64,000 bases of DNA. Origin: Acetomicrobium flavidum (GTDB taxonomy: Bacteria; Synergistota; Synergistia; Synergistales; Acetomicrobiaceae). How positions within the stretch are numbered: position 1 is the stretch's first letter; every line of letters begins with the position of its first letter. The position numbers and the translations under genes were made by a program. The notes below the pieces were generated by a model, which saw only the letters and a program-made list of their open reading frames with translations, had not been told where the DNA came from and did not search any database. Positions 16,046 to 25,701 of the stretch are shown piece after piece. The stretch covers positions 248,001-312,000 of the forward strand of contig NZ_FSQZ01000001.1 in assembly GCF_900129645.1 (NCBI RefSeq). Reading direction: 5' to 3'.

Positions 16046-17698
16046 TTATTTTTCACGCAATCCTAACAGGCGCTCGGCGTGCATAAGGGCTTCCTTTATC
16101 TCGCTTGTGCCGGATAACATGCGTGCGATTTCCTGAACTCTTTCATCGTCGCTGAGCTCTCTTACGTACGATTCTTCCCCTTCCTTAGTGACGCGGAAGT
16201 GCTGGTCAGCAAGAGAAGCAATAGTAGCTTCATGAGTTATCAGGATAATCTGGCATTTCGTAGAGAGCTCCTTGAGCTTGAGACCAACGAGCAAAGCGGC
16301 CTTCCCCCCCAATCCCGCCTCCACTTCATCGACAACTAGGAGTTTGGGCAAGGTGCCCTCGGGCAAAGCCATTTGCAAGGCTAGCAATATGCGACTCAGC
16401 TCACCTCCGGAGGCTATCCTGGAGACCGGCACAGGCGAGCTGTCGTTCGTCTCGATCATAAAGGTTACAACCTCTGCCCCGTTGGCGCGTACTTTTTTCA
16501 TCTCTTCTATATTTATCGTAAGCCTTGCGGCCTCCATGCCCAGGTCCTTTAAGTGAGAGTTGACGGCTTCTTCAAGTTGTCTTGCTATCTTGACCCTGGA
16601 AGATCGCAGGTCCAGAGCATGTTGGCTGACATCCTTCTTTAGCTTATTAAGCTTTTCTCTCATAACTTCTATCTCAGCTAGGCTTTCCGATAACCAGGAC
16701 ATTTCCCTCTCTGCTGTAGAATAATATTCTGCCAACTCCTCAACCGTTGAAACGCGTGCGATCCGCTTGCATTTTCTAAGCCTACCAAGCTTGGATTCAA
16801 GCTCCTCCTGTCTATGCTGCAGATCTTCCGGGGAGGCTTCAGCCGCTAAGATCTCCCTAATTTGGCGTATCAACTCCTGCAGTGCAATCAGGGCCCTTTG
16901 GCTAGCCTGGTCGATCTTTTCGTTAGAACCAAGCAAGGATTTAAGCCTCATGGCAATGCTTTGAAGCTCTCCCTCAAGCCCTCCCGCGGCCATCCCACCC
17001 TCTAAGACCGCCAAGATGCGCTCCAGCTCTTCCCTTCTGTTTAATGCATCTTTTACCATCCTCAGCTCGTTTTCCCATTCATATTCGCTGGAAGGTGACG
17101 GGTTAAGCGATTTTAGCAGTTGTATTAACTCTAGGGCACCATTATAGCGCTCCTCGATATCTTTTCTTTTTTGGTAAAGGTCTTGTATCTTTCTTTCCAT
17201 CTCAACCGCTCTGTGAAAGATATTTGACATAAATATCTTTTTCTTCATGAGCTCTGCTCCACCGTAACTGTCTAGAAGATCGAGTTGATTATTTTCGTCG
17301 AGCAGGTCAAGCTGAGAAAATTGACTTTGTATGTGCATGAAATGAGTCATAGCTCTTGAAAGGACATTTAGCGGAACAACGTGCCCCTGTATGTAGGACT
17401 TGCTCCTTCCCTCAGAGGTTATGACTCTCCTTACCACCCATGTGCCTTCCTGCGGTTGAAGTTCCTCCGGCAAGGATGGGATATTGTCGGCTAAAAATGC
17501 GCCTTCGACCTCACCCGTTGCCTTGCCAACGCGAAGATAGTTTACTTGAGCCCTTTTTCCAGCCAGCAGCTCTAGGGCCCTCACTAAGCTGCTTTTTCCT
17601 GTGCCGCTTTCTCCGGTAATTGCGATAAAATTACCCTTAAACCTCAAGGAGGCCGTAGTGATGCCACCAACATTTTTCACGTGAAGCTCCTCCAGCAC
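16046..17698 (-). CDS. recN: DNA repair ATPase RecN
   Basis: RecN is an SMC-like ATPase recruited to double-strand breaks. It has an N-terminal Walker A ITGESGTGKSSL (about 28-39), a long coiled-coil centre (about 150-400), and the C-terminal ABC signature IASGGELSR (about 426-434) with Walker B LLVVDEVEAGLGG. At 550 residues it is full length. The start is GTG 17698; the nadK stop begins at 17701, so the two are within a few bases. RecN next to nadK and tlyA is a frequent bacterial order. Confidence 0.96.
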   Translation of the reverse strand: MLEELHVKNVGGITTASLRFKGNFIAITGESGTGKSSLVRALELLAGKRAQVNYLRVGKATGEVEGAFLADNIPSLPEELQPQEGTWVVRRVITSEGRSKSYIQGHVVPLNVLSRAMTHFMHIQSQFSQLDLLDENNQLDLLDSYGGAELMKKKIFMSNIFHRAVEMERKIQDLYQKRKDIEERYNGALELIQLLKSLNPSPSSEYEWENELRMVKDALNRREELERILAVLEGGMAAGGLEGELQSIAMRLKSLLGSNEKIDQASQRALIALQELIRQIREILAAEASPEDLQHRQEELESKLGRLRKCKRIARVSTVEELAEYYSTAEREMSWLSESLAEIEVMREKLNKLKKDVSQHALDLRSSRVKIARQLEEAVNSHLKDLGMEAARLTINIEEMKKVRANGAEVVTFMIETNDSSPVPVSRIASGGELSRILLALQMALPEGTLPKLLVVDEVEAGLGGKAALLVGLKLKELSTKCQIILITHEATIASLADQHFRVTKEGEESYVRELSDDERVQEIARMLSGTSEIKEALMHAERLLGLREK

Positions 17699-18583
17699 TT
17701 ACCACTCCTCCTCGCCTTGGCGAATGCTGACGTTGCCCCACTGTAACTTCTCTCTCAAAAGGTCAAAATAGTTGTCTTCCAGCAGCTCCACAGTCAATAC
17801 ATTTTTATCCTTCGCCAAGGATATGTCGATTCTGTCTTTGACCATCAGCTCATAACCGAGTTGGCCATCTTGGGTCAAATATATCTCCTTTTGATCGCTT
17901 TTTGGTATCAGAGATATCATATCATCGGGCCCAAGCACCAACGGCCTTGCGTATAACGTATGCGGACAAATTGGCACCATGACCATGGCATCCACATGGG
18001 GAGGCAATATTGGCCCTCCTGCCGACAAGGCATACGCCGTAGACCCAGTTGGAGTGGACACTATAATGCCATCTGCCGGAAATAAGCTCAAGAAATAGTC
18101 ATTTACCCTGGATTCCACCTCTATCAGGCGAGCTAAGGGTCCCTTTGTTACGACCAAATCGTTCAATGCGTACAGCACGTGTACGAGGCTGCCCTTGCGG
18201 GTCACGTTTCCTCTTAGTACTCTACGCCTTTGGATTCTATATCCCCCGGATAGGATCCTTTCGATCTCCTCTTCAGCCATTTGAGGGTTCCCTGTCGCCA
18301 GAAAACCAAGGCGACCCACGTTGATGCCATAAAGAGGGATCTCATAATCCATTACCATGCGGGCAGCTCTCAAAAAGGTACCGTCTCCTCCAAGAACTAT
18401 TCCAAAATCCACAGGATTTATGGATATATTCCAATCGTATTCCGGCAATCCCAACATGGCCGATTCATGGGAGGGAGCGACGAAGGAAACTCCCCTCTTT
18501 TTGCTCCATCCCATCAACTTATAAGCCAACTCAAGTGCCGTAGGTTTTCTAGTGTTAACTATTAGAAGTACTCGGTTTTCCAT
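17699..18583 (-). CDS. nadK: NAD kinase
   Basis: NadK phosphorylates NAD to NADP. The glycine motif VLGGDGTFLRAAR (about 62-75), YGINVGRLGFLA, ALNDLVV and the glycine block TPTGSTAYALSAGGPI are all present. The 294-residue length is typical. It starts with ATG 18583, 13 bases after tlyA, and abuts recN. With nadD it is one of two NAD-metabolism genes in the window, though in separate transcripts. Confidence 0.96.
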   Translation of the reverse strand: MENRVLLIVNTRKPTALELAYKLMGWSKKRGVSFVAPSHESAMLGLPEYDWNISINPVDFGIVLGGDGTFLRAARMVMDYEIPLYGINVGRLGFLATGNPQMAEEEIERILSGGYRIQRRRVLRGNVTRKGSLVHVLYALNDLVVTKGPLARLIEVESRVNDYFLSLFPADGIIVSTPTGSTAYALSAGGPILPPHVDAMVMVPICPHTLYARPLVLGPDDMISLIPKSDQKEIYLTQDGQLGYELMVKDRIDISLAKDKNVLTVELLEDNYFDLLREKLQWGNVSIRQGEEEW

Positions 18584-18596
18584 AACCCATCCCTCT

Positions 18597-19397
18597 TTAA
18601 TCGAGCTCGTCGTGAGCGTTTTTCACTATCTTTTCGAAATCTGGGACGTAAGGCGTGACCCTTTTGTTTGTGACATGCATTAAAAACTCGATATTGCCCT
18701 TTGGCCCCTTGATCGGTGAGTGAGTAAGGCCCGCCAACTTGAGAGGTGTAGCTTGCTCAATGAAGCCTGTGATATCCCTTAAAACGCTTTCATGAAGAAG
18801 CGGGTCGGATATTATTCCCTTACTTACATGCTCTTTTCCTGCCTCAAACTGCGGTTTTATTAGAGCTATGATATCTCCATTAGGAGACAATAAATCTACC
18901 ACCACAGGAATGATGAGCTTTAATGATATGAAAGACACATCTATCGTGACGAGGTCGGCTGTTTCGTCAAAATCCTCTCTGCGTAAAAACCTGGCGTTCG
19001 TCCTCTCGCGAACTACGACACGCTCGTCCTGTCTTAAGGGCCATGCCAACTGTCCATAGCCCACGTCAATGGCGTAAACTTTTTTCGCTCCCCGTTCCAG
19101 CAACACCTGCGTAAAGCCCCCGGTGGAAGCTCCGACATCGATACATACAGCATCTTCTGGGTCTACATCAAAGGAACTTAATGCCTTTAAAAGTTTATGC
19201 GCGCCACGACTCACCCATCTCTCCTGTTCCATCACTTCCAAAGAAGAAGCGAGGCTTACCAGCGTGCCCGCCTTGACCACAACCCTACCATCCACCCTTA
19301 CCTTACCGGCCAATATCATGGCAGTTGCTTTGCTCCTGCTGTCGACGAGGCCTCGCTCTAGCAACAATTTATCGAGGCGCTGTTTCGAGGTACTCAC
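18597..19397 (-). CDS. tlyA: TlyA-family rRNA (cytidine-2'-O)-methyltransferase / hemolysin homologue
   Basis: Residues 1-65 are an S4 RNA-binding domain (RLDKLLLERGL...KVRVDGRVVVKAG) and about 80-250 an FtsJ/RrmJ-type methyltransferase with CIDVGASTGGFTQVLL as the SAM motif and TIDVSFISL downstream. Mycobacterial TlyA 2'-O-methylates 16S and 23S rRNA and sets capreomycin sensitivity; the same role is inferred here. GTG 19397 overlaps the end of dxs by 29 bases. Confidence 0.93.
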   Translation of the reverse strand: MSTSKQRLDKLLLERGLVDSRSKATAMILAGKVRVDGRVVVKAGTLVSLASSLEVMEQERWVSRGAHKLLKALSSFDVDPEDAVCIDVGASTGGFTQVLLERGAKKVYAIDVGYGQLAWPLRQDERVVVRERTNARFLRREDFDETADLVTIDVSFISLKLIIPVVVDLLSPNGDIIALIKPQFEAGKEHVSKGIISDPLLHESVLRDITGFIEQATPLKLAGLTHSPIKGPKGNIEFLMHVTNKRVTPYVPDFEKIVKNAHDELD

Positions 19398-21246
19398 TTA
19401 CTTTTTTCACCACCTCATCGCAGCATATCCCAACATACCTCAACTGTTCGTCTTTAGCACCATGAGGAACGTAAAGGTCCGGAACGGCCATATGCTCCCA
19501 CCGAATATGTTTGTTTACCCTTTGAGCGAAGCCCAATAACTGTTCTCCAATGCCGCCAATCGCGTAACTTTCCTCTGCCATGATGACCAAGGAGTGATCG
19601 ACAAATAACTTGTTTAGCGTCTCCAGGTCCAACGGTTTTAGGAACCTCAAGTCCACCAAAGTAGGATCGATATTATAGATATCTGCAATTTTGTTACATG
19701 ATTCAATTAACATAGAGATGACGCCTCCATGACCGATCAAAAGCACTTCTCTGCCATGCCTTAACACTTCAGCTTTCAGCCACGGAGCGCAAGGAGCGTC
19801 AACGTCTCTTGCAAGCCTTTTAGGAGCGTCGCCTTTGGGATATCTAACGATGGCAGGCATATCGCAATTTTTAATAAGGTTAGAGAACATAAATTCCATA
19901 TCCGCAACATCTCTGGGAGAAGCAATTATTAGCCCCGGGACAGACTTGAACCAAGGTATATCGAGCAACCCTTGATGCGTTTCGCCATCCTCACCTACCA
20001 GTCCGGACCTGTCAAGGGAGATGACTACGGGAAGTTTTTGCATGGCTATGTCGTGATACAGTTGATCTCCGGCCCGTTGCAAGAAAGTCGAGTATATAAA
20101 TGTTACGGGGCGCATGCCTCCAGCTGCCAATCCCGCAGCATATGTCAACATATGTTCTTCTGCTATGCCAACGTCGAAGAATCTATCGGGGAATCTTTTT
20201 TTGAATCGGGATAAACCGCACCCCTCCTCCATCGCTGCCGTAAGACAAACCACCCTGTTGTCCTTCTCGGCGATCTTTTCGACACATTCGGCACAAGCCT
20301 TACTCCAAGAGACGATTTCCGCATCCGGCCTTGGGCGTCTTGGGGACACGCCATGATATTTTGTGGGGTTTTCCTCGGCCGGGGCGTATCCTTTGCCTTT
20401 TTTGGTAATCACATGAATGAGGACCGATTCATCAAAGGCCTTGGCAAGCTTAAACACCTCTTCAAGCTCCTCCAGGTTATGGCCGTTAAAGGGACCCCAG
20501 TAATTTATGCCCAAGGCCTCGAACATGTTTATGGGCTGTAACGCCGTTTTAATTTGATATTTCAGCTTTTTAAGGCTTTCTTCGATCAACGATCCGCCTA
20601 AGGGTAGGTTCTTGCAGGCAGACCTCAAGGCATCCTTCATCTTTCTGTATGATGGGTTAGTGCTCAGATGGCTTAAGTGCTTGGCAAGTCCTCCGATCGG
20701 GAAATTGATGGACATCTTATTATCGTTTAACACGATTATGACCTTGGTCTTGAGCTCTTCGATCTGGTTTAAGGCCTCAAGGGACATGCCGTTGGATATA
20801 GAGGCATCTCCAACTACGGCAATTACGTTATGACTTTGATGTAGTAAGTCGCGAGCCTTTGCGTAGCCAATCGCGGCGGAAATGGAGGTCCCGGCATGGC
20901 CCGTATCAAAATGATCGTAAGGGCTTTCTTCCCTCTTGGGAAATCCGCTTATTCCACCCCACTGTCTTAGGGTATGAAACCTATCTTTACGGCCCGTCAG
21001 TATCTTGTAAGCATAGGCTTGATGTCCCACATCAAAGACAATTTTATCTTTCATCGGGTCAAAGACAGAAAGCAAAGCCACGACCAACTCGACCGCTCCA
21101 AGCGACGAGGCAAGATGCCCTCCGTTTTCGGTGGCAACACCTATGATCATTTGTCGAATCTCGCCGCAAAGCCGATTTTTTTCTTCCAACTTTAACCTGT
21201 ACAGATCCCTATAATCATTTATCATATCCAAATACGAATGAGACAA
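19369..21246 (-). CDS. dxs: 1-Deoxy-D-xylulose-5-phosphate synthase
   Basis: Dxs condenses pyruvate with glyceraldehyde-3-phosphate using thiamine diphosphate, the first step of the MEP isoprenoid pathway. FDVGHQAYAYKILTGR, DTGHAGTSIS and the ThDP motif GDASISNG (about 145) to N are present in the N-terminal half, the pyrimidine domain starts near DIGIAEEH-like FDVGIAEEHM, and a transketolase C-domain follows. Length 625 is normal. It sits 3 bases after ispA, and ispDF elsewhere in this window encodes later pathway steps, so the precursor route is MEP. Confidence 0.97.
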   Translation of the reverse strand: MSHSYLDMINDYRDLYRLKLEEKNRLCGEIRQMIIGVATENGGHLASSLGAVELVVALLSVFDPMKDKIVFDVGHQAYAYKILTGRKDRFHTLRQWGGISGFPKREESPYDHFDTGHAGTSISAAIGYAKARDLLHQSHNVIAVVGDASISNGMSLEALNQIEELKTKVIIVLNDNKMSINFPIGGLAKHLSHLSTNPSYRKMKDALRSACKNLPLGGSLIEESLKKLKYQIKTALQPINMFEALGINYWGPFNGHNLEELEEVFKLAKAFDESVLIHVITKKGKGYAPAEENPTKYHGVSPRRPRPDAEIVSWSKACAECVEKIAEKDNRVVCLTAAMEEGCGLSRFKKRFPDRFFDVGIAEEHMLTYAAGLAAGGMRPVTFIYSTFLQRAGDQLYHDIAMQKLPVVISLDRSGLVGEDGETHQGLLDIPWFKSVPGLIIASPRDVADMEFMFSNLIKNCDMPAIVRYPKGDAPKRLARDVDAPCAPWLKAEVLRHGREVLLIGHGGVISMLIESCNKIADIYNIDPTLVDLRFLKPLDLETLNKLFVDHSLVIMAEESYAIGGIGEQLLGFAQRVNKHIRWEHMAVPDLYVPHGAKDEQLRYVGICCDEVVKKVSEYLETAPR

Positions 21247-21249
21247 GGC

Positions 21250-22149
21250 TTACTTAGACCTCCCGGCAAAATGCTCTGCTATTTCAACAAAGATCTTAAA
21301 ATTTCCGCCCAATGGGACTATTGCTTCTATGGCCTTCGATGTCTCTTCTTCTGCCAATTTTTTAGCCCTTTGTAATCCATATACAGTTACAAAGGTAAGC
21401 TTTCCGCTTTTTACGTCCTTTCCAGGCGTCTTGCCTAACTCTTGAACGCTACCCGTCACATCCAGTATATCATCTACGATTTGAAAAGATATTCCCAAAT
21501 GTGTCCCATAATTATATAAATGTGACATTATTTTTCCATCTGCACCGGCCAGGGCAGCGGGTGCAGTCAGGGTTGCACGCAAAAGCGTCGCAGTTTTGCG
21601 TTCGCACATATCCCAAACATAATTTTCTTCATCCTTTACAGCGTCCTGCATCATATCAAGCGTTTGGCCTCCGCAGATGCCAGCAGGACCTAGGGCATTC
21701 GCAAATATGCCCAAGGCGTTCAGTATGTTCGTCTTATCAAAGCCCTGCTTGGGCAATTCCTGAAGCGCATGTTCAAAGGCAAAAACAAGCAAGGCATCGC
21801 CTGCCAGTACTGCCATGGCCTCGCCATATACCTTATGATTGGTCAATTTTCCTCGCCTATAATCATCGTTATCCATGCAAGGAAGGTCATCGTGTATGAG
21901 AGAAGCAGTATGTGCCATTTCAAAGGCTGCAGCCAATGGCATGACCTTATCCTGCATTATGCCGAGCCTTTCTGACAGGATCATGCAAAGCGCCGGTCTG
22001 ACCCTCTTGCCGCCGTTAAGGAGCGAATAGGCGATGCATTGCGCCAGCCTTTCCGGTATATCTCTTTTTGCCAATGTATCCGACAGGTATCTGTCCATTA
22101 TTTCCTTCTTTTGCTCAAAGAGTACCCTTAAATCGTTCTTGTGGTTCAA
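21250..22149 (-). CDS. ispA: Short-chain polyprenyl (farnesyl/geranylgeranyl) diphosphate synthase
   Basis: This trans-prenyl transferase joins IPP units to allylic diphosphates for quinones and lipid carriers. First Asp-rich motif: IHDDLPCMDNDDYRRG (about 90-105); second: QIVDDILD (about 226-233); GGKRVRPAL is also present. 299 residues is standard. The TTG start at 22149 overlaps the xseB stop by 4 bases. Chain length specificity (C15 or C20) cannot be settled by eye; the residues before the first DD motif (HTASLIHDD) fit FPP-type bacterial IspA. Confidence 0.94.
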   Translation of the reverse strand: MNHKNDLRVLFEQKKEIMDRYLSDTLAKRDIPERLAQCIAYSLLNGGKRVRPALCMILSERLGIMQDKVMPLAAAFEMAHTASLIHDDLPCMDNDDYRRGKLTNHKVYGEAMAVLAGDALLVFAFEHALQELPKQGFDKTNILNALGIFANALGPAGICGGQTLDMMQDAVKDEENYVWDMCERKTATLLRATLTAPAALAGADGKIMSHLYNYGTHLGISFQIVDDILDVTGSVQELGKTPGKDVKSGKLTFVTVYGLQRAKKLAEEETSKAIEAIVPLGGNFKIFVEIAEHFAGRSK

Positions 22150-22370
22150 TTTTCATTCTCCTCTTGAGTTTCCGCTTCCCATGCCTTTTCGTTGCCGCCT
22201 TCGTCCACCAGCATAACCTTTTGCTGGACCTCAGCCAAATAGGCCTGGCAATTTTTAACCAATGCTACTCCCCGTTCGAATATCTCCATGGCCTCTTCTA
22301 AGGGGAGGGCTTCCCTTTCCAAGCGTTGGATAATTTTCTCCAGTTCCTCAATGTTTTTTGAAAACGACAT
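22146..22370 (-). CDS. xseB: Exodeoxyribonuclease VII small subunit
   Basis: XseB pairs with XseA to degrade single-stranded DNA into oligonucleotides. The 74-residue helix-rich chain has the family pattern LEKIIQRLEREALPLEEAMEIFERG. Three tandem ATGs (22376, 22373, 22370) follow GGAGGAA; the third has the best 8-base spacing, so I use it. xseA is not adjacent, unlike in many genomes, and must be elsewhere. Confidence 0.93.
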   Translation of the reverse strand: MSFSKNIEELEKIIQRLEREALPLEEAMEIFERGVALVKNCQAYLAEVQQKVMLVDEGGNEKAWEAETQEENEN

Positions 22371-22398
22371 CATCATTCCTCCAAATAGGCATTACTAT

Positions 22399-22428
22399 TT
22401 GATTTTTTGCCTGTAGGCATGTTAAAAT
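22399..22428 (+). promoter_or_regulatory. Candidate promoter of rpmB
   Basis: TTGATT (22399-22404) and TAAAAT (22423-22428) are 18 bases apart, about 35 bases ahead of the rpmB ribosome site AAGGAGG. The same ~94-base gap must also hold the start region of the divergent xseB operon, for which I see no clear -35/-10 pair. Confidence 0.55.
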
Positions 22429-22470
22429 ACCTTCGCTGTCCTTTCATAGCAAAAAGGAGGTTGTCAATCA

Positions 22471-22665
22471 ATGGCTCGTATATGTGAATGTTGTGGGCGG
22501 GGCCCAATAACGGGAAATAACGTCAGCCACTCTCACCGCAAAACCCGCCGTCGTTGGCTCGTCAACTTGCAGGTTGTGAACGTAGACCTTGGGGGCGGTA
22601 TCAAGAAACGAATGAAGGTATGCACCCGTTGTCTGCGTTCCGGTTTGGTCAAGCGGGCTGTTTAA
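22471..22665 (+). CDS. rpmB: Ribosomal protein L28
   Basis: L28 is a small 50S protein. It begins [22 protein letters not shown] and has [10 protein letters not shown] in the middle. Two Cys pairs (C5/C8 and C51/C54) form the zinc-ribbon version of L28, one of the two known forms of the protein, and point to adequate zinc supply. A single-gene transcript: it has its own promoter and a terminator that overlaps its stop codon. Confidence 0.96.
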   Translation: MARICECCGRGPITGNNVSHSHRKTRRRWLVNLQVVNVDLGGGIKKRMKVCTRCLRSGLVKRAV

Positions 22666-22679
22666 AAGCCCGCTTTTTT
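22651..22679 (+). terminator. Terminator of rpmB, overlapping its stop codon
   Basis: AAGCGGGCT and its complement (22667-22675) form a 9-bp stem around a 7-base loop, with a T-run to 22679. The stem begins inside the last codons of rpmB and also covers the last codon of the convergent thiN gene. Confidence 0.88.
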
Positions 22680-23399
22680 CAATCTTTTCTCGCTGAGACA
22701 TATATACACACCTACACATCCACTTTTAATGCTCAAATATACATCTCTCTCTTCTCTTCTTAGTTCATTACTGACAGCAAAGGGCTCTTCGAGCTTCAAG
22801 GATACGTCCTCCAATTCCCATTTTACACCCTTCAAACTTACCCCATCCGACCGAGGCGTAAGGGATAACAACGAAAGGGCGAAGGGCTTTTCGTCAAAAT
22901 GAACGGTCAGCCTTTCTTTGTCTTTAAGGAGTATAAAAGATTCATCTTCGCCAATAAAGCCCAGCGCATCAACGCCCCATCTTTGGGCCCAAATTAGACT
23001 AAAGACGTTGCTTAATGTATGGTCCAACCTTCCCCCAAGCCCTGCAGTGACGAAGACGGATGGCGACCGGTAGATATTGCCGATCTGCATAAGCGTCAGT
23101 TGCAGATCGGTATAATCCTTATCCTTGGGATATCTATAAATCTTCGCCCCTCTTTCTGCAGCCCAATCCCAATCCTCCAAAGAGGAGCTGTCTCCATCAC
23201 CCACAATTGCAACCGGAACCACGTCTATATTTCTGCAACATTGGATTCCTTTATCTGCAACCCATACGTCAAATTGCTTTGATATTGTCTTAAGCCATGC
23301 GTCACTTGGTAACTTACCTCCGGCCACTACCAAGACTTTCTCGTCGGAGATAGGAGGTATCCGCTCGATTGCAAAGGCCTCAGTTATGATCGATCCCAC
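22662..23399 (-). CDS. thiN: Thiamine pyrophosphokinase
   Basis: ThiN transfers pyrophosphate from ATP to thiamine to make thiamine diphosphate, the cofactor Dxs needs. Key motifs: [14 protein letters not shown] (about 60-73), [14 protein letters not shown] and [14 protein letters not shown], all conserved in bacterial TPK. 245 residues is slightly longer than the usual ~215, with an extra N-terminal segment. The start overlaps the end of ftsK by 20 bases; a later in-frame start is possible. It is the last gene of the uvrB-to-thiN train and ends within the rpmB terminator. Confidence 0.9.
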   Translation of the reverse strand: MGSIITEAFAIERIPPISDEKVLVVAGGKLPSDAWLKTISKQFDVWVADKGIQCCRNIDVVPVAIVGDGDSSSLEDWDWAAERGAKIYRYPKDKDYTDLQLTLMQIGNIYRSPSVFVTAGLGGRLDHTLSNVFSLIWAQRWGVDALGFIGEDESFILLKDKERLTVHFDEKPFALSLLSLTPRSDGVSLKGVKWELEDVSLKLEEPFAVSNELRREERDVYLSIKSGCVGVYICLSEKRLKKAGF

Positions 23400-25701
23400 T
23401 TCGATCGCCTCCCAAGGCAGTGGCTATTATCTCCCTTGCCCTGTCCTCGTCGATCAATATATCCCTGGGTTTGGACCCTTCCTGTGGTCCAACGATGCCG
23501 AGCTGTTCCATGGTATCGATCAGTCTGGCTGCACGGGTAAATCCGATCCTCAGCTGACGCTGGAGTCTACTGGCTGAGGCTATTCCGGTGGCCAGCACTA
23601 CTTCCACGGCTTCCTCAAGCAAAGGATCGTCGAGATATGCGGCTTCATGACTCGATCCATTGCCTTCCGAGATATTCAAATATTCCGGTTCGCCGAAAAT
23701 ATTGATAGTGTATTTTATAAACCTGCTTATGGTATCTTCGTCTACCCAGGGAGCCTGTATCCTCACCGGTTTGGCAAATTTGGGCGATAGGAAGAGCATA
23801 TCTCCCTTTCCAAGTAACTTTTCGGCTCCCCCCACGTCCAATATGGTCCTGGAATCGGCCTGAGAGGGCAACGTAAAGGCAACCCTTGCCGGGATATTGG
23901 CCTTAATCAGACCCGTTACGACGTTAACCGAAGGTCGCTGCGTTGCCAGGATAAGGTGGATGCCTGTAGCTCTCGCCATTTGAGCCAGTCTACAGATATA
24001 GTCCTCAACTTCCTTGGGCGATGTCATCATCAAGTCTGCCAGTTCATCTACTACTATGACCAGGTTGTACAGCCTATCTTTCGGTAACACCTTTTCGTTG
24101 TAAGAACCTATATTTCTGACGCGCGCCTTCGCAAACATATCATATCTTCGCTCCATCTCGCTTATGGCCCATGCAAGTGCCGCTACAGCCTCCTTGGTCT
24201 CCACTATGGGAGGGGTAAGGACGTGAGGAAGCTTTTCGTAAAACGTCATCTCCACCCTTTTGGGATCTATAAGAAGCAGCTTAACTTCGTCCGGCCGCCT
24301 GTCAAAGCACAGGCCAATCAAGCAGGACGATATGAAGACGCTTTTCCCCGATCCCGTCGTCCCTGCGACCAATAGATGGGGCAGGGTTTCAAGCCCGACC
24401 ACCATTGGCGTCCCATCCACGGTAAGTCCTAGCGGCAACGGCAATTCATATTTAGACTGAATGAAGTTTGAAGATTCTACTACCTCCCTAAGTAGCACAG
24501 GTCTCCGCTTGGGATTCGGTATTTCTATGCCGACATAGGGTTGTCCCAATATTGGCGCCTCCACTCGCAGGCTTGGCACTGCCAAGGCCAAAGCCAAATC
24601 GTTAGAGAGGGCTGCTATCCTGCTTACCTTTATGCCTGGAGCTATCTGTATCCTAAACTGTATAACCGTGGGGCCCTGAACTATATCCGCCAACTCCGCT
24701 TCTATGCCGAATTCAGCAAGTGTATCGATGATCTTTGCACCGTACTTTTCTAACATTGGCTTAATGTCGGCAGTAGCGTCATGATCGATTGGAGCGCCCA
24801 ATATATCCAGTGGTGGCGGAAATTTACCGGGTTCTACATCAAGAGGAATGACGTAACCGTCTTCGGCATCCTCCCCTTCCGCAACTTCCGTTAATACGTA
24901 GTCGCGATCAGGCAGGGGCAACTCGGGCGATGGTTCATCGGAAAATTCAAAAGTGTCCCGTGGTGAAACTTGAGGTTGATTATCTTTATCGTCGTCAGTC
25001 ATACCGATGTCAGCCATGTCAACCGCATCAGTAGGCTCTTTCTTTCTAAACGAATCCTTAAATTTCCTTATCCTTTCCAGCACATCTCCAAAGAACGTCT
25101 GCATTTTCGAAAATAGCCCTTTGAAGTTGCCTTGGTAGTAAAACAACCCCACGAGAATAGCAAGCATCAACCCCAGAAGAAAGATGCCTAAGGGGCCTAT
25201 GCTTCTTAGGGCTGCGGATGCGATAAAATTGCCCCAACTTCCACAGAGGCGCATATTTTCTAGATTAGGATTATCAATGTATATTAGTCCTAACATCAAT
25301 TCAGCAGAGAGAAAAAGCAGCGCCGCAACTGTCGTCTGTGTCATAAAGGCAGGTATTTTACGCTTGACCAATAAGGCAATGCTGAGATAGCCTACATAAC
25401 ACAAAGGTATTACCGAGGCCAATCCCCATTTGCTCATCATGAGATCTCTGGCGCTCTCACCTATAATCCCGGTCCAGGAGGTAAAAATACTGGCTATTAG
25501 GTAAATGACTCCAAAAAGAATCAGCAACAGAAAGAAATCGAGCACCTTGGAAGCCCTTCGGATCCCCTCGGAGTGCATTTCCTCTACAAAAAGATCATCA
25601 AAGGCCCTTTGAACGCTACCAAAAATAGCGTCTAGCTTCCTTGTCGTCTCTCTTTTGCCCTTCGATCTGCTCTTGTTTCTGCGCGAATATCTTTCCGGCA
25701 T
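23380..25701 (-). CDS. ftsK: DNA translocase FtsK/SpoIIIE
   Basis: FtsK pumps chromosomal DNA across the division septum. The N-terminal ~190 residues carry about four membrane helices. A linker rich in Asp and Pro follows, then the motor: VAGTTGSGKSVF Walker A at about 441-452, LLLIDPKRVEMTFY, and VIVVDELADLMM Walker B. The C-terminal gamma winged helix (about 705-765: LQRQLRIGFTRAARLIDTMEQ) recognises orienting DNA repeats. 773 residues is typical. It follows tldD without a gap. Confidence 0.96.
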   Translation of the reverse strand: MPERYSRRNKSRSKGKRETTRKLDAIFGSVQRAFDDLFVEEMHSEGIRRASKVLDFFLLLILFGVIYLIASIFTSWTGIIGESARDLMMSKWGLASVIPLCYVGYLSIALLVKRKIPAFMTQTTVAALLFLSAELMLGLIYIDNPNLENMRLCGSWGNFIASAALRSIGPLGIFLLGLMLAILVGLFYYQGNFKGLFSKMQTFFGDVLERIRKFKDSFRKKEPTDAVDMADIGMTDDDKDNQPQVSPRDTFEFSDEPSPELPLPDRDYVLTEVAEGEDAEDGYVIPLDVEPGKFPPPLDILGAPIDHDATADIKPMLEKYGAKIIDTLAEFGIEAELADIVQGPTVIQFRIQIAPGIKVSRIAALSNDLALALAVPSLRVEAPILGQPYVGIEIPNPKRRPVLLREVVESSNFIQSKYELPLPLGLTVDGTPMVVGLETLPHLLVAGTTGSGKSVFISSCLIGLCFDRRPDEVKLLLIDPKRVEMTFYEKLPHVLTPPIVETKEAVAALAWAISEMERRYDMFAKARVRNIGSYNEKVLPKDRLYNLVIVVDELADLMMTSPKEVEDYICRLAQMARATGIHLILATQRPSVNVVTGLIKANIPARVAFTLPSQADSRTILDVGGAEKLLGKGDMLFLSPKFAKPVRIQAPWVDEDTISRFIKYTINIFGEPEYLNISEGNGSSHEAAYLDDPLLEEAVEVVLATGIASASRLQRQLRIGFTRAARLIDTMEQLGIVGPQEGSKPRDILIDEDRAREIIATALGGDRSGIDHN